From Bacteroides sp. An322 (lineage in GTDB: Bacteria > Bacteroidota > Bacteroidia > Bacteroidales > Bacteroidaceae): a DNA stretch of 64,000 nt. Position 1 is the first letter of the stretch. Every line of letters starts with the position of its first letter. Shown in pieces: positions 36,017 through 43,969 of the stretch. Below the pieces are notes generated by a model that saw nothing but the letters and a program-made list of their open reading frames with translations, was not told the origin of the DNA and did no database searches. A program made the position numbers and the translations under genes. Location: NCBI RefSeq assembly GCF_002161765.1, contig NZ_NFIN01000016.1, positions 1 through 64,000 of the forward strand, read 5' to 3'.

Positions 36017-37291
36017 TTAAGCTAGGTATTCGCCCGTGATTTGTCTATATACATTCATCCTTTTTTCTAACATACGTTCGGGTTGATACAGTGCTTTTAA
36101 TCTTTCAGAAGCGTTTGCAGATAACTTTTTTTGTAGGTCTGTGTTTTGCGAAAGGCGGATGATTGCATCTGCGAAAGCTTCGGGAGAATCTGCTATCAGG
36201 CATTCTTCTTCGTTGCGTAAATCAATGCCTTCGATTCCTTTGGTGGTTGTAATGATAGGGACTTGTGCGGTAACGGCATCGAGTGCCTTCATTCTCATTC
36301 CGCTTCCGATACGTATAGGGATGAGGGCGATGCTTCCGCTGATGTGAGCGGCTAAATCAGGAATGAACCCAGTCATTCTTATCTCCTCAAAAGCTTCTGC
36401 TGCTTTTATATCATAGCTGTTCCATGAACCGATGATGTCTAAGGTAAAACGGAATCCTTTTTTGTGTAAAATAGGTATAATTTCGGAAATGAACCATTGC
36501 ATTGCATCGTTATTAGGATAATGGTCCCCGCTTCCGATAAATGTTAGCCGGTTTGATGTTGCGGGTTGAAACGGATGCTCCTTTATCGGTTGTATTACGG
36601 CTGGAGACGAAAAGATACTTTTATTTTCTCCTATAAACTGTTCTAAAATGTATTTATCTGTATCGGTCAATGCTATGATGTGCTTATATTGTTGCAATGC
36701 AGCACGTTCATAATCTTTAGCTACTTGGAAAATCATTTTTTCACGTTCCGTCAGATTATGGAACAGATTCATTTCATTTTCGTTCCGTATGTATCTTATT
36801 TCATGATGCACGAAAACGGATTCTACATCTTGGGGAAGGATATATCCTAATGAGATAAGTTCATAAAACTCTACTTGGATGATGTCGAATCCTTGTCTTG
36901 ATATGTTTGCCACATAGTCCAAATACTGGCTGGGGAATGCAGGGAAAACCGATTGGAATAGCACAGCCTTTTCCCGTACAGGGTCTTTTTTCAGTTTGTT
37001 TAACCGACGTCGCATTTTTCGGGTGACGCTGGCTTTTATCTTTTCTAATAGGGAAAAATAAAATGATTTTTGAATAGGTTCTTTATTTTCTTGGAATACA
37101 AAGAAAGTAACATTATCCCATATTTTTTTAAGTGCTTCAATATGGTTCTGTTCTTTAGTTGTACGGGGATAGAGCAGGACAGATACAGACATTCTTTTCC
37201 GGATGTATTCTACCATATTAAAAAAAGCCTGATTGCCACCCGAATTCAAGGGGTAAGGAATGTAAGGGATAATGAATAATATTTTCTTCAT
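36017..37291 (-). CDS. GT4-like glycosyltransferase
   Basis: A 424-residue GT-B enzyme: ILFIIPYIPYPLNSGGNQAFFNM at the N-terminus, a linker near residue 240 (RLTFIGSGDHYPNNDAM) and the donor-domain motif GSGMRMKALDAVTAQVPIITT, typical of the Glyco_trans_4_4/1_4 group. A run of basic residues around 95-105 may bind membrane. It is followed by the GT2 gene. Confidence 0.86.
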   Translation of the reverse strand: MKKILFIIPYIPYPLNSGGNQAFFNMVEYIRKRMSVSVLLYPRTTKEQNHIEALKKIWDNVTFFVFQENKEPIQKSFYFSLLEKIKASVTRKMRRRLNKLKKDPVREKAVLFQSVFPAFPSQYLDYVANISRQGFDIIQVEFYELISLGYILPQDVESVFVHHEIRYIRNENEMNLFHNLTEREKMIFQVAKDYERAALQQYKHIIALTDTDKYILEQFIGENKSIFSSPAVIQPIKEHPFQPATSNRLTFIGSGDHYPNNDAMQWFISEIIPILHKKGFRFTLDIIGSWNSYDIKAAEAFEEIRMTGFIPDLAAHISGSIALIPIRIGSGMRMKALDAVTAQVPIITTTKGIEGIDLRNEEECLIADSPEAFADAIIRLSQNTDLQKKLSANASERLKALYQPERMLEKRMNVYRQITGEYLA

Positions 37292-37374
37292 TTGATTGGT
37301 AATTTGTTTTTATGCAATAAATGACAGATTTTGGTTTTACTGCATGGTATGATAATGTTTTGAGCATATTCCGG

Positions 37375-37415
37375 GCAAATTCAACCGCCGTTGAAATAAC
37401 CGCCGTTGAATTTGC
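37375..37415. terminator. 11-bp hairpin after the MsbA-like gene
   Basis: GCAAATTCAAC (37375-37385) pairs exactly with 37405-37415, with a repeated CCGCCGTTGAA inside the loop. It is 9 nt past the stop on the minus strand. There is no strong T-run, so terminator function is uncertain. Confidence 0.4.
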
Positions 37416-37423
37416 TTCCCTTC

Positions 37424-39256
37424 TTACAACGCCTGCATATCGTTCAACCGTTTGTAGTAGCCGTTCTTTTGGAGCAGTTCTTCGTGCTTGCCACACTCTA
37501 CAATTTTGCCTTCGTAGAGCACATAGATGCGGTCGGCATTCTTGATAGTGGATAGACGATGGGCAATGGCTATCGTGGTGCGGGTCTTCATGAGGCGTTC
37601 CAAAGCCTCTTGCACCAGGCGTTCGCTTTCTGTATCAAGGGCGGAGGTCGCTTCGTCCAATATCAGGATAGCAGGGTTTTTCAGAATAGCACGGGCAATG
37701 GAGATGCGCTGACGCTGGCCTCCTGAGAGCTTGCAACCCCGGTCGCCGATATTGGTGTCGTATCCGTTTTCGCTTTCCATGATAAATTCGTGGGCATTGG
37801 CGACTTTTGCGGCGGCTATCACTTCTTCCATGGTGGCATTATCCACTCCGAAGGTGATGTTGTTGAAGAACGTGTCGTTGAAGAGGATGGCTTCCTGGTT
37901 CACATTGCCTATCAGGCTTCGTAAGTCTTTTACAGCCAAGTCTTTGATGTTTTGTCCGTCTATCAGGATTTCACCCGATTGCACATCATGGAAACGGGGC
38001 ACAAGGTCGACTAATGTCGATTTGCCTGAGCCGCTTTGCCCTACTAAGGCTATGGTTTCGCCTTTCTTGATGCTGAGGCTCACGTCGTGGAGCACTTCAT
38101 GGGTGCCGTAGCTGAACGAGATGTGGCGGAACTCCAGCCCTTCTTTCATTTCGCTGATGTGTCGGGCATCAGGGCGTTCCTTAATCGGGTTTTCCGCCTT
38201 CAGTATCTTGTCTACACGTTCCATGGATGCCAAGCCTTTCGGGATGTTGTAGCTTGCCTTCGAAAAATCTTTCAAGGGGTTGATGATGCTATACAGGATG
38301 ACCATGTAGAAAATAAAGGTCGGTGCATCAATGGGTGATGATTCGCTCAGGATAAGCGAACCGCCGAACCACAATACCAGTACAATGAGGGTTGTACCTA
38401 AGAATTCGCTCATCGGATGGGCAAGGCTTTGGCGCATCGCAACACGGTTGGTGGCATTGCGGAACTCATTGCTGCACTTCACAAAACGGTTGATCATTTT
38501 GTCCTCGGCAATAAAGGCTTTGATGATACGCATTCCGCCCAGCGTTTCTTCCAGCTGCGACATGGTTTCGCTCCATTTGCTTTGTGCCTCAAGCGATTGG
38601 CGTTTCAGCTTTCTTCCTACTCTGCCCATAATCCAGCCCATAGCCGGAAGCACGATGAGGGTGAAGAGCGTGAGTTGCCAACTGGTGACAATCAGGGTGG
38701 TGAAATAGAAGAAGATAAGGATAGGATTCTTCAACAACATGTCGAGCGAACTGGTGATAGAGTTTTCGATTTCGCCCACATCGCCGCTCATACGGGCGAT
38801 GATGTCGCCTTTCCGTTCGTCGGAAAGGAAACTAAGAGGCAGGTGCATCACTTTCGAATAGACCATGATGCGGATGTCGCGCACCACTCCCGTGCGGAGC
38901 GGAATCATGATTGCGCTAGAACCGAAATAGCAGGCGGTCTTCAGCAAGGTCATTCCGGCAAGGAATAGTCCTAACCAGAGTAGGGTGGTAGAAGGACCGA
39001 ACATTTCAATCATCCGCGATGCGTAGTAATAGAAATTATTGACCGCCACGTCTTTGATATCGCCGCTTCCCCATGCCATGAAGTGATATACCTGATTGGC
39101 ACCGTCGGTCTTGAACAGGATATTCAGTATCGGGATAAGCAAAGAGAAGGAGAACACGTTGAAGATAGCGGAGAGGATGTTCAACGCCACCGCACCGGCA
39201 ACATATCTTTTATAGGGCGAGATGAACCGCCGCATCATCTGGAAAAATTCTTTCAT
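37424..39256 (-). CDS. MsbA-like ABC transporter (fused permease and ATPase)
   Basis: A 610-residue half-transporter: six membrane segments in residues 1-330, then the ATPase with Walker A GQSGSGKST, signature LSGGQRQRIS, Walker B ILILDEATSALD and switch His in IAHRLS. It most resembles lipid A core flippases. Its position among glycolipid genes and opposite the LpxL-like acyltransferase supports flipping of the lipooligosaccharide. The start at 39256 is favoured over 39286 because the -7 box lies at 39284-39291, putting the longer start outside the transcript. Confidence 0.88.
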   Translation of the reverse strand: MKEFFQMMRRFISPYKRYVAGAVALNILSAIFNVFSFSLLIPILNILFKTDGANQVYHFMAWGSGDIKDVAVNNFYYYASRMIEMFGPSTTLLWLGLFLAGMTLLKTACYFGSSAIMIPLRTGVVRDIRIMVYSKVMHLPLSFLSDERKGDIIARMSGDVGEIENSITSSLDMLLKNPILIFFYFTTLIVTSWQLTLFTLIVLPAMGWIMGRVGRKLKRQSLEAQSKWSETMSQLEETLGGMRIIKAFIAEDKMINRFVKCSNEFRNATNRVAMRQSLAHPMSEFLGTTLIVLVLWFGGSLILSESSPIDAPTFIFYMVILYSIINPLKDFSKASYNIPKGLASMERVDKILKAENPIKERPDARHISEMKEGLEFRHISFSYGTHEVLHDVSLSIKKGETIALVGQSGSGKSTLVDLVPRFHDVQSGEILIDGQNIKDLAVKDLRSLIGNVNQEAILFNDTFFNNITFGVDNATMEEVIAAAKVANAHEFIMESENGYDTNIGDRGCKLSGGQRQRISIARAILKNPAILILDEATSALDTESERLVQEALERLMKTRTTIAIAHRLSTIKNADRIYVLYEGKIVECGKHEELLQKNGYYKRLNDMQAL

Positions 39257-39283
39257 AAAGGAATCTGCTTGTTTATGAGGGTG

Positions 39284-39291
39284 CAAAGATA
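39284..39291 (-). promoter_or_regulatory. -7 box of the MsbA-like gene
   Basis: Minus-strand TATCTTTG, a perfect match 28 nt before the start codon at 39256. Confidence 0.6.
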
Positions 39292-39439
39292 AGGCATTTT
39301 TTCGGTATTTCTAAAGCTCTTCTTGATATTTATGCACATACGGGACGGAATTTGTGCATTTTAACTTCCGGCAGGATTTAAAGATTGAAACGCGTTTCTT
39401 TTCTTTTGGGTTCGGGTCATTATTCTTGTATGCCAAGGT

Positions 39440-39538
39440 AAGTTTTACATTCCGCCGGCTGGAACGTATATTCCACGGGCTGGAACGTATATTCCGCCGG
39501 CTGGAACGTACATTCCGCGGGCTGGAATATAAAACTTA
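39440..39538. repeat. 21-bp tandem array with palindromic units
   Basis: Four head-to-tail units of 21 bp at 39448-39468, 39469-39489, 39490-39510 and 39511-39531 (the last incomplete), differing by one to three bases. Each contains TTCCGCCGGCTGGAA-like dyad symmetry. The array is bracketed by AAGTTTTA and TAAAACTT. No gene lies in 39257-39872. Confidence 0.8.
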
Positions 39539-39634
39539 ATTGGTTGCATCGGTAAATGGAATTGATTGCATAGGCGAATGCATGTATATGGAAACGGGAA
39601 TCCAGCCAAGAGAACACGGCTCTTCCATTTATCC

Positions 39635-39714
39635 GTAGGGGCGGGGTCTGCCCGCCCGAAGACATCAACTGCTCTATTCGTGGACGCATTCGGGCAGGCA
39701 AAGCCTGCCCCTAC
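39635..39714. repeat. dispersed GTAGGGGCGGG inverted repeat, copy 1
   Basis: An 80-bp element with complementary ends (GTAGGGGCGGG and the reverse of its complement near 39700-39714). A close copy is at 60541-60619. It is followed at 39726-39745 by a 20-bp sequence that recurs inverted at 63973-63992. Confidence 0.75.
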
Positions 39715-39834
39715 TGGTATTTGGTAAATGCGGACATCCATTTAGTGTTTTAAATGAAAGAGCCGAAAATGAAAGAACCGTACCAATAGGGCGGGGAATT
39801 CTTTTTAAGGTGAGTGTATTTCAAATAATATTTG

Positions 39835-39842
39835 TACATTTG
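39835..39842 (+). promoter_or_regulatory. -7 box of the lpxL-like operon
   Basis: TACATTTG, a perfect match 31 nt before the ATG at 39873. It excludes the upstream in-frame start at 39810. Confidence 0.55.
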
Positions 39843-39872
39843 TGCCTTGTAACCAAAAATGTTGTTGCAGAG

Positions 39873-40781
39873 ATGAAGTTTGTCTATTATATCGTGTTCG
39901 CTTCGTGGTACGTGCTCTCCTTGCTTCCGTTGAGAGTGCTGTACGGAGTGTCCGACCTCTTATATTTCCCTTTGTTCTATTGTGTCAAGTACCGGCGCCG
40001 CATCGTGCATAAAAATCTGGTAAATTCGTTTCCAGAAAAGAGCGAAAAAGAAATCCTGCACATCGAGAAGCAATTCTACCGGTTCTTTTGTGATTATGTG
40101 GTAGAGACGATTAAGCTTTTCTCGATGTCGAAAAAAGAGATGATGCGCCGGATGACCTTTGGCGGGCTGGACAAGGTAAAGGCTGACCTGGAGCGGGAAA
40201 ACAAGAAATGTTGCTTTCTCTATTTGGGACATTATTGCAACTGGGAGTATGTCGCTTCCATGCAATACTGGCTTCCGGAAATCCATTGCGGGCAAATCTA
40301 TCATCCGTTATACAACAAGGCATTCGACCGCTTGTTTCTCAAGCTCCGCGGGCAATTCGGAGGGGATAACATCCCGATGAAGGAGACTTTGCGGCACATC
40401 CTTCGCCTGAGCCAGGGCGAAAAGAAAGTCATGGTGGGCTTTATTGCCGACCAGGCGCCGGGCTGGCAGGCTATGGAGCACTGGACAACGTTCCTGAATC
40501 AGGAAACCGCCTTCTTTTTGGGGACGGAACGCATCGGAAAGAAAATGGATGCAGCCATTTATTACGTGAATATCAAGCGGGTGAAGCGCGGGTATTATCA
40601 TGCTGAACTGGAGCTTATAACCTTGCATCCCAATGAGTTGCCCCAATACCGTCTGACGGATATGTATTCCGAACATTTGGAGAAACAAATCAGGGAGGCT
40701 CCGGCTTATTGGCTTTGGACGCACAACCGCTGGAAACGGACGAAAAAGGAATGGGAAACAGGAAGCTGGAAATGGTGGTAA
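39873..40781 (+). CDS. lysophospholipid acyltransferase family protein (LpxL/HtrB-like)
   Basis: A 302-residue inner-membrane acyltransferase that adds a secondary acyl chain to lipid A. An N-terminal membrane segment (about residues 5-30) is followed by the catalytic HX4E motif in YLGHYCNWEYV. FIADQAPG and the FLNQETAFFLGTERIG region also match the family. It begins a plus-strand run with an ArnT-like transferase, GtrA and GtrB, opposite the MsbA-like flippase. Confidence 0.9.
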   Translation: MKFVYYIVFASWYVLSLLPLRVLYGVSDLLYFPLFYCVKYRRRIVHKNLVNSFPEKSEKEILHIEKQFYRFFCDYVVETIKLFSMSKKEMMRRMTFGGLDKVKADLERENKKCCFLYLGHYCNWEYVASMQYWLPEIHCGQIYHPLYNKAFDRLFLKLRGQFGGDNIPMKETLRHILRLSQGEKKVMVGFIADQAPGWQAMEHWTTFLNQETAFFLGTERIGKKMDAAIYYVNIKRVKRGYYHAELELITLHPNELPQYRLTDMYSEHLEKQIREAPAYWLWTHNRWKRTKKEWETGSWKWW

Positions 40782-40800
40782 TTATTAAAAAGATAAGAAT

Positions 40801-42513
40801 ATGATACGCAAACAAGACCGTTATGCCTGGATATTGGCAGCACTATGCATCGTCTCGCTTTTTTTGTTCATAGGCGAAGCGTTGTTCAATACACGGGGCG
40901 AACCGCGAGAAGCCGTTGTAGCACTTTCGATGCTTCAGGAAGGGAATTGGGTACTTCCGGTGAACAATGGGGTGGAATTGGCATTCAAACCGCCTTTGTT
41001 CCATTGGATGATTGCGGCAATTTCTTCGGTGACGGGAGCGGTGAGCGAATATACTTCGCGTATGCCTTCGGCATTGGCACTGGCGGTTATGGTACTGGCT
41101 GGATATGGCTTTTACGCTAAAAGGAGAGGGGCGGAAGTGGCTTTCCTGATGGGATTGATTACGTTGACAAACTTCGAGGTGCATCGTGCCGGGACGAATT
41201 GCCGGGTGGATATGTTGCTTTCGGCATTGATGGTATTGGCTTTGTACCAGCTTTATAAGTGGGGCGAGAAGCGTTTGCGGGGCATTCCGTGGGTCGGGGT
41301 GCTTTGCTTGAGCGGGGCGTTCTTGACCAAAGGTCCGGTAGGTGTGCTTCTTCCGTGTTTGGTGGTGGCGGTGTTCGTGTGGATTCGCGGCTTGAACTTT
41401 TGGCGCATTTTCTTCTCTTTCTTCGGCATCGTATTGCTTTCGTGTGTGCTTCCGATGTGTTGGTATTGGGCAGCCTACCAGCAAGGAGGAGACCGTTTTC
41501 TCCAGTTGGTGCTGGAAGAGAACGTGTTGCGTCTCTTGGGCAAGATGAGTTACGATTCGCATGTCAATCCGTTGCATTATAATTTCATCACCGTGTTTGC
41601 GGGCTATGTACCCTATACGCTTTTGGTGCTGATATCTGTATTTTTCCTGAAATACAAGCGGATAGAGGGAAAGCCGATGGCATGGTGGAACCGTTTTAAG
41701 GCTTATATCCGCAACATGGATGACGCACGTCTGTTCTCGTTGCTCAGCATTGTGATTATTTTCGTATTCTATTGCATTCCGAAAAGCAAGCGGAGTGTGT
41801 ATCTGCTTCCTATTTATCCGTTCATCGCTTATTTCTTGGCGGAATATCTGATTTACTTGATTCGCAGGCATCGCAAAGCCGTCACGCTTTTCGGTACGGT
41901 TATGGCAAGTTTGTCGGTATTGTTGTTTTTGGTATTTGTGGCAGTACGGTGCGGCATCGTACCCGATAGCATTTTTTCGGGGAAACATGCAGCGGAAAAC
42001 ATTGCTTTTATGCGGGCACTGGAGCAAACGGCATTGGGTTGGAAATGGATTGTAGTCTTATTGCCTCTGGTTGCGGTTTATGCATTCTTTAAAATAAAAC
42101 CGGTTCAACGTGAAAATCCGCTTGCGTATTCGGTGATAGGGATTATTTTTACTATCTTTTTTGCCTTGGACGGGTTTTATCAACCCACGGTATTGAACGT
42201 GAAATCAGACAAGCCCGTAGCAGACCGTATAGCGGAAATCGTGCCCGAAGGCAGGTTGTATTCGTATCGCACGGATGTATATGTGGCGAACCGCACACAT
42301 CCGTTTACGATAAACTTTTATTTGGGCGACCGGGTGGTGCCTTTTGATGTGTTCTTGCCCGATGCAGGTTATCTGGTCGTTGGTGAATCGGATGTGGAAG
42401 CCTTTGGCAAGGCTTATCCGGCATACGAAATCAAGCAGGTGTATGATAGCAGGCACCGGAGTTGCGATGACCATAAGGTAGTGCAGCTTTATCAGTTCAG
42501 GAAGATGAAATGA
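40801..42513 (+). CDS. ArnT-like GT39/GT83 membrane glycosyltransferase
   Basis: A 570-residue polytopic GT-C enzyme with about twelve membrane segments. Early conserved features are FNTRGEPREAVVALSMLQEGNW (the acidic catalytic loop) and FKPPLFHWMIAA, as in E. coli ArnT. ArnT moves aminoarabinose from undecaprenyl phosphate to lipid A. Here the donor may be a different undecaprenyl-phosphate sugar, perhaps made by the GtrB-like enzyme three genes on. It overlaps gtrA by 4 nt. Confidence 0.87.
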   Translation: MIRKQDRYAWILAALCIVSLFLFIGEALFNTRGEPREAVVALSMLQEGNWVLPVNNGVELAFKPPLFHWMIAAISSVTGAVSEYTSRMPSALALAVMVLAGYGFYAKRRGAEVAFLMGLITLTNFEVHRAGTNCRVDMLLSALMVLALYQLYKWGEKRLRGIPWVGVLCLSGAFLTKGPVGVLLPCLVVAVFVWIRGLNFWRIFFSFFGIVLLSCVLPMCWYWAAYQQGGDRFLQLVLEENVLRLLGKMSYDSHVNPLHYNFITVFAGYVPYTLLVLISVFFLKYKRIEGKPMAWWNRFKAYIRNMDDARLFSLLSIVIIFVFYCIPKSKRSVYLLPIYPFIAYFLAEYLIYLIRRHRKAVTLFGTVMASLSVLLFLVFVAVRCGIVPDSIFSGKHAAENIAFMRALEQTALGWKWIVVLLPLVAVYAFFKIKPVQRENPLAYSVIGIIFTIFFALDGFYQPTVLNVKSDKPVADRIAEIVPEGRLYSYRTDVYVANRTHPFTINFYLGDRVVPFDVFLPDAGYLVVGESDVEAFGKAYPAYEIKQVYDSRHRSCDDHKVVQLYQFRKMK

Positions 42514-42887
42514 AGCAAAAGAAAATATATGGTGAGATTCTTCGCTTCGGCATTGTAGGAGTGGGGGCTACGGCGTTGCATTACGGCATTTATTATCTTT
42601 TGCAGCAGGTGATGAATGTCAATGTGGCTTATACCGTGGGCTATGTGCTTTCGTTTGTCGCCAATTTCTATGCTACCGCTTATTTCACTTTTGCTTCGGT
42701 GCCTTCGTGGAAGAAGTTGTTCGGTATGGGAGCTGCACATGGTGTCAACTATTTGCTTCATATCGTGTTGTTGAATCTCTTTTTATATGTCGGTATTCCG
42801 AAAGTATGGGCACCTTTGCCTGTATTTGCTATCGCCATACCGGTTAATTTTATCTTAGTCAGATTTGTATTCAAACATAAAAGATAA
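42510..42887 (+). CDS. GtrA family membrane protein
   Basis: A 125-residue four-helix protein with FGIVGVGATALHYGIYYLL and SFVANFYATAYFTF, typical of GtrA. GtrA proteins are proposed to flip undecaprenyl-phosphate-linked sugars. It sits between the ArnT-like transferase (4-nt overlap) and the GtrB-like synthase, a complete three-part module: make the lipid-linked sugar, flip it, transfer it. Confidence 0.88.
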   Translation: MKQKKIYGEILRFGIVGVGATALHYGIYYLLQQVMNVNVAYTVGYVLSFVANFYATAYFTFASVPSWKKLFGMGAAHGVNYLLHIVLLNLFLYVGIPKVWAPLPVFAIAIPVNFILVRFVFKHKR

Positions 42888-42891
42888 TGCT

Positions 42892-43866
42892 ATGAAATTC
42901 GTAATTGTAGTTCCTTGTTACAATGAAGAAGCGGTATTGCCCGAAACGACCGCCCAACTTTCACGGGTGCTTGATTCCTTGTTGGAAAGGAAAGCCATAA
43001 GCCACGGGATGATTCTTTATGTAGACGACGGAAGCAAAGATGCCACTTGGAGTTTGATTCAGCAATATGCAAAAGAAAATGCGTATGTAGAAGGTTTGAA
43101 ACTGGCGCATAACGTAGGTCATCAGCATGCGCTTTGGGCAGGATTGGAATGGGCTTCGGTTCATGCGGATGCATGTGTTTCGATAGATGCCGACCTGCAA
43201 GACGATGTAGAGGCTATCGGTACGATGGTGGACTATTATAATAAAGGTATTGATATCGTATTCGGCGTGCGTCGGGAACGGAAGACAGATACGTTCTTCA
43301 AACGTACTACGGCTCAAGGATTTTATCGGCTGATGCGAGGATTGGGAGGTGATATTGTTTATAACCATGCCGATTTCCGCTTGATGAGCCGCCGCACGCT
43401 TCAGGCATTGGTTTCCTATCCCGAACGCAACTTATTCCTTCGCGGTATGGTTTCTTCTTTGGGTTATCCGACGGCAATGGTTTATTATGACCGTAAGGAG
43501 CGTTTTGCCGGAGAGTCGAAATATCCGTTAAAGAAGATGATTAGCTTTGCGCTGGATGGCATTACCTCGTTTTCCGTCCGTCCGTTGCGTTACATCACTT
43601 ATTTAGGCTTATTCTTTATGCTAATCGCCATGTTTGCAATTGTTTACGGCTTGTGTTCGTATGCCGAGGGAAATACGATTCCCGGGTGGACTTCTTTGCT
43701 GGTATCGGTCTGGTTTATCGGAGGGGCAATATTGTTGGCATGTGGCATTATTGGCGAATATGTGGGGAAGATATATAAGGAAGTGAAGCAACGTCCGCGC
43801 TATTTCGTGGAGCAAACCACACTGGAATCTGCTGGAATGCGGAAGGATGCAGATGTTTGCGGATGA
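42892..43866 (+). CDS. GtrB/DPM1-like polyprenyl-phosphate glycosyltransferase
   Basis: A 324-residue GT2 enzyme: VVPCYNEEAVLPETT, LYVDDGSKDAT, the metal motif SIDADLQDD, and two C-terminal membrane segments (about residues 240-300). It transfers a sugar from a nucleotide to undecaprenyl phosphate. The start at 42892, four bases after the gtrA stop, is preferred over the in-frame ATG at 42865 inside gtrA. Confidence 0.9.
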   Translation: MKFVIVVPCYNEEAVLPETTAQLSRVLDSLLERKAISHGMILYVDDGSKDATWSLIQQYAKENAYVEGLKLAHNVGHQHALWAGLEWASVHADACVSIDADLQDDVEAIGTMVDYYNKGIDIVFGVRRERKTDTFFKRTTAQGFYRLMRGLGGDIVYNHADFRLMSRRTLQALVSYPERNLFLRGMVSSLGYPTAMVYYDRKERFAGESKYPLKKMISFALDGITSFSVRPLRYITYLGLFFMLIAMFAIVYGLCSYAEGNTIPGWTSLLVSVWFIGGAILLACGIIGEYVGKIYKEVKQRPRYFVEQTTLESAGMRKDADVCG

Positions 43867-43946
43867 CTTTTCTTAAAAGGAATTGTTAATGTAGTGAAAA
43901 TGTAATTGTTAAGATTAAACTTCCGGTCATTTTCAGGCTCTAATAA

Positions 43947-43954
43947 TAAATTTG
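43947..43954 (+). promoter_or_regulatory. possible -7 box of the GH9 gene
   Basis: TAAATTTG matches TAnnTTTG, but the leader would be only about 10 nt and no -33 box is evident. Confidence 0.3.
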
Positions 43955-43969
43955 TAATTTGTTAGCAAT

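Noticed and set aside
39448-39531. CRISPR-like array
   Set aside because: The units are directly adjacent with no spacers, and no cas genes are in the window.
39420-39741. Minus-strand frames encoding repeated FQPAEYT-like peptides
   Set aside because: They are translations of the 21-bp tandem DNA repeat and the GGGGCGGG element; no start signal or domain supports a gene.
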